From Vreelandella olivaria (GTDB lineage Bacteria > Pseudomonadota > Gammaproteobacteria > Pseudomonadales > Halomonadaceae), in contig NZ_JALPZO010000164.1 in NCBI RefSeq assembly GCF_023507745.1, positions 62,001 through 126,000 on the forward strand: a DNA stretch of 64,000 bases, written 5' to 3'. How positions within the stretch are numbered: the first letter of the stretch is position 1; every line of letters starts with the position of its first letter. The translations under genes and the position numbers were made by a program. The notes beneath the pieces are model-generated. The model was not told where the DNA came from and ran no database searches. It saw only the letters and a list, made by a program, of their open reading frames with translations. Below are positions 58,423-64,000 of the stretch, piece after piece.

Positions 58423-58980
58423 TCACCGGGCCAGTAACAGTAGTTCTATATCCAAATAACCCGCGGCTGCTTCCCGCAAGTTATCGAGTAATCCTTGCCG
58501 GGGCAAGTGCGGCTCATGCAAAGCCAGCAGGCGCTTCGGACCGCCATTATCATGTAATTGTCGCAAAACCCGATACATGTGAATGAAAGCCTCCGCATCA
58601 CTATTGACCCACAGTGCCCAGCGCGCGGTGTGCGCTGCCAACTGAGCAAGGTCTTCCCGGGCAACGTCAACCAGTTGGATGTCCCAGTCATCAGGAGCAC
58701 CAGCCCAGCGGCGGCCAAGGGTTGACCACTGCTCTAACCGGCGCTTTACCTTATCCACGTGGCGATGCTGTGTCGGCAGGCCAACGACCATTAGCGGTTT
58801 GAGTGTTGCTGTCGCTGCTGATGGAGTGACGCCTGGCGCCAAGGCGTCATCCTGGTGAAGTGTAGTCGTTGCAGCGGTGAATGGTTCCACTGCTGGTGCC
58901 TGTTCTGGCTCCTCTAACCGCTGCTGGCGTTGCAGATCCGCCCACTTACGCAATCCCGCAGCCTGATCCTGGCCGCTCAT
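58423..58980 (-). CDS. Degenerate FleN/FlhG-like protein without P-loop
   Basis: Occupies the slot normally held by fleN (flhG), a MinD-type ATPase that limits flagellar number. The 185-residue product lacks the deviant Walker A KGGxGKT entirely. It keeps a segment parallel to the FleN core: DDWDIQLVDVAREDL (cf. the Walker B region LDVLVVDTA) and ALWVNSDAEAFIHMYRVLRQL (cf. the switch region VCDEPTSITDAYALIKLL). The N-terminal 70 residues are Ala/Glu-rich and probably disordered. Its start overlaps the flhF stop (ATGA). Homology with FleN is my inference; it could be a different short protein with chance resemblance. Confidence 0.7.
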   Translation of the reverse strand: MSGQDQAAGLRKWADLQRQQRLEEPEQAPAVEPFTAATTTLHQDDALAPGVTPSAATATLKPLMVVGLPTQHRHVDKVKRRLEQWSTLGRRWAGAPDDWDIQLVDVAREDLAQLAAHTARWALWVNSDAEAFIHMYRVLRQLHDNGGPKRLLALHEPHLPRQGLLDNLREAAAGYLDIELLLLAR

Positions 58981-61157
58981 AGCAGCCCCTCACGGCTCAC
59001 ACTACTTAGCTGCCGAATAGCATCACGGGCCATAAAAACATGTACCAACCCATCCAGTAAGGCCGTGTCACGCCGTTTTCGTTGTGTGCCTAGCAACCTG
59101 ACCAAGTCAGTACGAAGGGCCAAAGCATCATCGTCATCGATAGTATCCAAATGTCCTGCCACCGCTGCCGCGCCGCTGGCCATAAGCAAGCGTATTTCCG
59201 TGCTGACGTCACCACTGTCGGCATCTTTTAGCTGCTGCCAGGCACGCTTGGTTAACGCTGCCAAGCCTTCGCTTTGCAGTTGCGTGACCAATAAGGTAAT
59301 GACATCCGTCCCCAGCCGTGCAGGCGTCAGCCAGTAGCGTCGTCCCACCCGCTTGGCACTTTCTGGGTCACGAATCTCACCGTACCAGGCCAGCAGCGCA
59401 TTGCCTGCCGTGTCCTGAACCTCTGCGTAAGCACTCCATAACTGCATGGTTTGCCCACGAAAACGCACACTAATGTGATGCGTTAAGGTACTATCGATAA
59501 ATAGCTGGCGCTGGGTATAACGTTCTCCTTGAAAGTATACCCGCTGACTGGCCGACACAAGACTGACCCATGTCAAATGCTGCGCTTCCAGCCATGCCAG
59601 TACATCGGGTTCAGGAAGAGAAGGCAGTAGGTGTACGGCAATGCCATGTGCATCACTTTGGGCTGCCAGACGAGGTTGCCAGCCGGCGGGGTGCCGGTGC
59701 TGCAAGTGAGGTAGCGCCACCCAGGCCCCGTCTGCGTCTAACCCAACATCCGGCATTGACCAATCACAGCCGCGCTCGTTACGCCGGGCAGACCACGCCA
59801 TTCCCAAAGCGTGGTCTGCCGAGCGGACATCATCAAGTAAGCGGTCCAGACGCTCATCCTGTATCCCACCAGGCAGAGCAGCGATATCCCAGATGGATTC
59901 CAGATGGGCAAAACCTGCCACACGTTGACGCAGGCGGGTGAGCACTGACGAGAGCCGTCGCCCCTGGCCAAGCACATCCCGAGACCAGCGTGGCAGACTT
60001 ACCGGTGCAGCGGCAGATCGATGAGTCGGCGAAGGCTGGCTGCTGAGCGCCTGGTCGATAAGTCCGGCGGGAGTGGCAACCGCCATATCTTCGGGTACCT
60101 GCTGACCGTGGGAACCAAACAGAACGCGCATGCCATGACGCATTACGATATCAAGTACCGGCGCTAATCGCCCAGCTTCGTCCTGCTTGGTAATAATACA
60201 GTCGTCAAGTTCCGCACCCGCTGCCCGGGCCGCTTGCCGATAGCGTAGAACAACCTCTTCGAGAGTTTCAGGCTGACTGGCGGCATTTAGCAGCAGTACC
60301 AGGCGTACGGTCGATCGACCACCCTGAAGCTGAGCGATTTGTTCAATAACACGCTGGTCCCGCTGGCTCATTCCCACGGTATCAATAATCACCCACTGTT
60401 TGCCCTGTAAACGTCCTAACAGGTCATCAATAGGTTGCTCAAGATCCAGTGCGTACATAGGTGTATCGAGCAGTCGGGCATAGATACGCAACTGCTCATG
60501 AGCGCCTATCCGAAAGCTATCCGTGGTAACCAGCGCCACCGGCCGTGTGCCATGACGCATCACAAAACGGGCTGCCAGCTTTGCTGTCGTCGTCGTTTTA
60601 CCCACTCCGGTTGGACCAACCAAAGCGACAATGCCCGCTTGTTCAAAAAAGCTGCTTTCTTCCGTTAGCACAGCAAGACGCGCCATAAGTTGCTCGCGTA
60701 ACCAGGCAAGGGGCTGATCACTGTCAACACCCGCTTCCGTCAGCGATGCTGGCAGGCCTGCAAGGATTTCCCCGCTCAGCTCTTCGCTGAAACCCACGCT
60801 CAGTAGCAAATGGTATAGACGTGTAGGCGTATCACTGGCGTGTTCAGGCTCAACGGCAGGCGCTGGCTGACGGCGAGTCAGCAGTTCCCGCATATCCTGC
60901 ATCTCACGAAGTAAGCGCTCACTCATTGCCTCAAGCGGGTCCTTTACAGGCAATGAGAATACAGAGGAAGATGTATCAGGCGGTACGGGTGCGGAGGAAG
61001 GATCAAAATGATCAACCGCTTCATCCGCCATGGCCAAAATTTCAACGCCTCCTTCTGTACGACGGTTTGCAAGAATCAGGGCGTCATCACCCAACGTCTC
61101 ACGCACTTGGCGCATTACATCACGGCTGTTCGCTCCGACAAAACGTCTAACACTCAT
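58977..61157 (-). CDS. flhF: Flagellar biosynthesis GTPase FlhF with long C-terminal extension
   Basis: SRP-family GTPase that places flagella at the pole in many bacteria. Residues 1-100 form the basic B domain (MSVRRFVGANSRDVMRQVRE). Residues 110-375 form the NG domain with P-loop GPTGVGKTTT at 181-190, DSFRIGAHEQL, DTVGMSQRD and TKQDEAG. A further region of about 350 residues (376-726), Trp- and Leu-rich, with no recognised motif, makes the protein far longer than typical FlhF (about 430-490 residues). The start is 54 bp after the flhA stop, and the stop overlaps the FleN-like gene. Confidence 0.93.
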   Translation of the reverse strand: MSVRRFVGANSRDVMRQVRETLGDDALILANRRTEGGVEILAMADEAVDHFDPSSAPVPPDTSSSVFSLPVKDPLEAMSERLLREMQDMRELLTRRQPAPAVEPEHASDTPTRLYHLLLSVGFSEELSGEILAGLPASLTEAGVDSDQPLAWLREQLMARLAVLTEESSFFEQAGIVALVGPTGVGKTTTTAKLAARFVMRHGTRPVALVTTDSFRIGAHEQLRIYARLLDTPMYALDLEQPIDDLLGRLQGKQWVIIDTVGMSQRDQRVIEQIAQLQGGRSTVRLVLLLNAASQPETLEEVVLRYRQAARAAGAELDDCIITKQDEAGRLAPVLDIVMRHGMRVLFGSHGQQVPEDMAVATPAGLIDQALSSQPSPTHRSAAAPVSLPRWSRDVLGQGRRLSSVLTRLRQRVAGFAHLESIWDIAALPGGIQDERLDRLLDDVRSADHALGMAWSARRNERGCDWSMPDVGLDADGAWVALPHLQHRHPAGWQPRLAAQSDAHGIAVHLLPSLPEPDVLAWLEAQHLTWVSLVSASQRVYFQGERYTQRQLFIDSTLTHHISVRFRGQTMQLWSAYAEVQDTAGNALLAWYGEIRDPESAKRVGRRYWLTPARLGTDVITLLVTQLQSEGLAALTKRAWQQLKDADSGDVSTEIRLLMASGAAAVAGHLDTIDDDDALALRTDLVRLLGTQRKRRDTALLDGLVHVFMARDAIRQLSSVSREGLL

Positions 61158-61211
61158 GCTTTACCTTTTGCCTCTTGCTTGAATGGCTACCATGTTTTCC
61201 GCAAACACTCA

Positions 61212-63293
61212 TTATCGCCCACCAACCAACGTCGAAACCCTCAGCGTCCGGTCGTCAGGAATTTCAGCCTGGGACATCACCACCAGATGGCGCATACGGC
61301 GGCGCAGGAACCGGGATAGTACCGCGCGTAGCGAATGCTGTACCACCAATACAGGAGGCTCTCCACTGGTTTCGTGGCGCTCCAGCGCTTGTTGGGCCTG
61401 ACTCATGAGCGTATCCGCCAAGCCAGGCTCCATAGCCCCATTGCCGTTCATCGCCTGAACCAGCACTTGCTCCAGTTGGGCATCCAGCCCCATCACGTTC
61501 AATACTTCCTGACCAGCAAACCATTGCTGAGTGATGGCTCTGCCCAATGCAATGCGTACTAGCGCAGTGAGCTCGTTAGGGTCTTTTTGCTGTCCCGCGA
61601 ACTCTGCCAGCGTATCCAGCACGGTACGCATATCACGGATAGAGACATCCTCTTCCAACAGATTTTGCAGTATGCGCTGCAAGACCGTCAGAGAAATCGC
61701 CTTCGGAACCACTTCCTCTACCAGCGATTTCTGATCGTCACCAAGTTTATCAAGCAACTTCTGCACTTCCTGGCGTCCCAGCATTTCCGGCGAATGCCGG
61801 TGCAGCAAGTGATTTAAGTGAGTGGCAATCACTGTACTGGCGTCAACCACCGTGTAGCCATAGACCTGGGCATGCTCCCGCTGGCTGGCTTCAATCCAAA
61901 TGGCTGGCAGGCCAAAGGCGGGGTCTTGGGTTGGGGTCCCTTGCAGCTCACCGGACACCTGCCCTGGGTCAATGGCCAGCCACTTGCCTGGCTGCGCCTC
62001 GGCACGCCCAATCTCTGCACCTTTCATGGACAGCACATAGGTATTGGGTGGAAGTTCCAGGTTGTCACGTATATGTACCACGGGGGGAAGGAAGCCGACT
62101 TCCTGGGCAAACTTCTTGCGCACACTTTTAATGCGGCCAAGCAATTCGCCTTTCTGCCGGGAGTCCACGAGAGGAATCAGCCGGTGGCCGACCTCAAGCC
62201 CCAGGGTATCCACCAGTTGTACGTCCTCCCAGCTCGCTTCAGGCGTTTCCTGTAGCGGTGGTGGTGCCGCTGAGATCTCCTCCTTCACCAGCGCTTGATC
62301 CTTCTGACGCACCAGGAACCAGGCCAAGCCTAATAGTAATGCTGTAAAGATAAGAAATACGAGGTTAGGCATGCCCGGCACCATGCCAAGCAGCCCCATC
62401 ACGATAGCCGCTAAAATCATCACCTGAGGGTTAACGAACAGCTGGCTGATCATCTGCTGGCCAACGTCTTGTTCGGTATTTACCCTGGATACGGTCACAC
62501 CTGCCGCTGTGGAGATCACCAGCGCAGGGATTTGAGCTACCAAACCATCGCCAATGGTGAGCAGCGTATAGGTACGGGCAGCTTCACCAAACCCCATTCC
62601 ATGCTGCATCATGCCGATCAGCAGGCCACCAATAAGATTGACCACCATAATAACCAGACCGGCCATGGCATCACCGCGCACAAATTTGCTGGCACCATCC
62701 ATTGAGCCGTAAAAATCCGCCTCTTGGGCCACCTCTGCACGGCGCTTTTTGGCATCCTCTTCGCCAATCAATCCCGCATTCAAGTCCGCGTCAATCGCCA
62801 TTTGTTTACCAGGCATGGCATCAAGCATAAAGCGTGCGCCCACTTCGGCGATACGGCCAGCACCCTTGGTAATAACCATAAAGTTGATAACGACCAGGAT
62901 CAAAAAGACAACCAGACCAACGGCAAAATTCCCCCCTACCAGAAAGGTGCCAAAGGCTTCGATGACTTTACCGGCCGCATCGCCCCCCTGATGCCCTTCC
63001 ATCAGCACCACACGCGTAGAAGCAACATTGAGCGATAGGCGTAGCAGGGTAGTGAACAGCAGAACAGCAGGAAAAGCCGCGAAATCCAACGGTTTTTCCG
63101 CAAACATACTGACCAGCAGTACCATGATGGCCAACGCAATATTAAAGGTGAAAAGCAAGTCTAGCGCGAAGGGAGGCAAGGGCAGGATCATCATGCCCAA
63201 TATCATCAGAATCAGCAGCGGCCCAGCGAGCAGCTTCATGCGTACATCGCTCATCCAGTCGCGCTGATTGATCAATTGGCTTAAGCCTTTCAT
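61212..63293 (-). CDS. flhA: Flagellar biosynthesis protein FlhA
   Basis: Core of the flagellar type III export gate; uses the ion gradient to drive substrate export. The 693-residue protein (E. coli 692) has eight transmembrane segments in residues 20-320, including the conserved FHIPEP cytoplasmic-loop region (LDAMPGKQMAIDADLNAGLI). A large cytoplasmic domain follows with ILQNLLEEDVSIRDMRTVLDTL, which binds chaperone-substrate complexes. It overlaps the flhB stop by 4 bp (ATGA). Confidence 0.98.
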   Translation of the reverse strand: MKGLSQLINQRDWMSDVRMKLLAGPLLILMILGMMILPLPPFALDLLFTFNIALAIMVLLVSMFAEKPLDFAAFPAVLLFTTLLRLSLNVASTRVVLMEGHQGGDAAGKVIEAFGTFLVGGNFAVGLVVFLILVVINFMVITKGAGRIAEVGARFMLDAMPGKQMAIDADLNAGLIGEEDAKKRRAEVAQEADFYGSMDGASKFVRGDAMAGLVIMVVNLIGGLLIGMMQHGMGFGEAARTYTLLTIGDGLVAQIPALVISTAAGVTVSRVNTEQDVGQQMISQLFVNPQVMILAAIVMGLLGMVPGMPNLVFLIFTALLLGLAWFLVRQKDQALVKEEISAAPPPLQETPEASWEDVQLVDTLGLEVGHRLIPLVDSRQKGELLGRIKSVRKKFAQEVGFLPPVVHIRDNLELPPNTYVLSMKGAEIGRAEAQPGKWLAIDPGQVSGELQGTPTQDPAFGLPAIWIEASQREHAQVYGYTVVDASTVIATHLNHLLHRHSPEMLGRQEVQKLLDKLGDDQKSLVEEVVPKAISLTVLQRILQNLLEEDVSIRDMRTVLDTLAEFAGQQKDPNELTALVRIALGRAITQQWFAGQEVLNVMGLDAQLEQVLVQAMNGNGAMEPGLADTLMSQAQQALERHETSGEPPVLVVQHSLRAVLSRFLRRRMRHLVVMSQAEIPDDRTLRVSTLVGGR

Positions 63294-64000
63294 GATTGCG
63301 CCTCACTGCCACCGGCACCGCGGCCAGGACTATCCATTTCCGGAGGAACCGGCAAATTATCAGGGGTTGGGGGCACCTCGCCTCCTTGTTGAGCAACATG
63401 CTTTAAGCGATACGCCCAGGCCATGACTTCAGCCACGGCGGTATACAGTTCTGCAGGTACTTCAGCCTCTAAGTCCACATGATGATACAGGGCACGGGCC
63501 AGCGGCGCTGCCTCCAATCGCGGCACACCAGCTTCCACCGCTATTTCACGTATGCGCGCTGCAACGGCATCAGCCCCTTTGGCCACTAACCGAGGGGCAC
63601 CCATACGCCCTTCCTGGTACACCAGGGCCACCGCATAGTGGGTAGGGTTAGTAATAATCACGTCGGCATCAGGGACTTTGCTCATCATACGGCCCCGGGC
63701 CATTGCCTGTTGCTGCTGACGAATTCGGCCTTTCACATGAGGGTCACCTTCCGATTCCTTATGCTCCCGCTTCACCTCTTCCTTACTCATACGCAGCTTT
63801 TTGGCGTTGCTCCACAGCTGGAAAGGAACATCGATGAGAATAACCACAATTAACGACAATATGATCAGCCCTGCCGCCAATGCCGCCATATTGAGTGCAC
63901 TGGCCAGCGCCTGTTGCACGGGCTGATCCATCAGCCCCAAAAACCTGCCGATATTAAAATATAAAAATGCTGCCGCAACGCTTCCTACCAATACTGACTT
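63290..64000 (-). CDS. flhB: Flagellar biosynthesis protein FlhB (partial, N-terminus outside window)
   Basis: Export-gate protein that switches substrate specificity from hook to filament. The visible 236 C-terminal residues include the end of the membrane domain (SALNMAALAAGLIILSLIVV), the cytoplasmic linker, and the autocleavage site NPTH in ITNPTHYAVALVYQ. A proline-rich tail follows the FlhB core (VPPTPDNLPVPPEMDSPG). The reading frame is open to the window edge, so roughly 130-150 N-terminal residues lie beyond 64000. It is cotranslated with flhA. Confidence 0.97.
   Translation of the reverse strand, partial: KSVLVGSVAAAFLYFNIGRFLGLMDQPVQQALASALNMAALAAGLIILSLIVVILIDVPFQLWSNAKKLRMSKEEVKREHKESEGDPHVKGRIRQQQQAMARGRMMSKVPDADVIITNPTHYAVALVYQEGRMGAPRLVAKGADAVAARIREIAVEAGVPRLEAAPLARALYHHVDLEAEVPAELYTAVAEVMAWAYRLKHVAQQGGEVPPTPDNLPVPPEMDSPGRGAGGSEAQS

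Overview
The window looks like a chromosomal segment of a halophilic gammaproteobacterium, most likely Halomonas or a close relative. I infer this from the str/rpo ribosomal block, fabA-fabB, the uvrA/MFS/ssb arrangement, a split class II ribonucleotide reductase of the Pseudomonas/Halomonas kind, a branched-chain-type ABC transporter, an orphan tricarboxylate-binding protein and a flagellar cluster. No mobile element, CRISPR array or rRNA gene is visible. Coding density is high and the GC-rich genes give many long antisense shadow frames.

Region 1 (1-18065, all on the minus strand) is the translation and transcription core. In transcription order it reads birA, coaX, tRNA-Tyr, tRNA-Gly, tRNA-Thr, tRNA-Trp, secE, nusG, rplK, rplA, rplJ, rplL, rpoB, rpoC, rpsL, rpsG and fusA (3' end cut off). 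The tuf gene usually found between tRNA-Thr and tRNA-Trp in gammaproteobacteria is absent. The gap instead holds a clean terminator and a separate promoter for tRNA-Trp.

Region 2 (18292-31058) is mostly transport and envelope: an orphan TctC-type binding protein, the GTPase TypA, an NSS Na+-symporter, a five-gene branched-chain amino-acid-type ABC system (binding protein convergent to the other four), a ClsC-like phospholipase D lipoprotein with a small membrane partner, and an unusual half-Lgt/TlpA fusion.

Region 3 (31171-46000) holds rapA and then a probable light-response locus: a TIGR01777-type epimerase, an intergenic array of TTGTAC motifs, a MerR/LitR-like regulator whose B12-binding motif is lost, and a class I photolyase. 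After these come a GGDEF-EAL protein, fabA-fabB for unsaturated fatty acid synthesis, a PlsC-like acyltransferase, a sugar-nucleotide epimerase-like protein, ssb and an MFS exporter.

Region 4 (46112-53628) has uvrA, a Crp/Fnr regulator, the split adenosylcobalamin-dependent ribonucleotide reductase nrdJa-nrdJb, and an unknown secreted protein.

Region 5 (53661-64000, minus strand) is a flagellar operon read flhB (5' part outside the window), flhA, flhF, a degenerate FleN/FlhG-like protein, flhE, fliA, motA, motB and a phytochrome-fold diguanylate cyclase. It mixes a polar-flagellum marker (an FlhF with a C-terminal extension of about 350 residues) with FlhE, a protein known from peritrichous enterobacteria. 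The FlhG slot holds a protein without a P-loop, and the usual che genes between fliA and mot are missing. This mosaic, the light-regulon motif array and the tuf deletion are the most unusual parts of the window.
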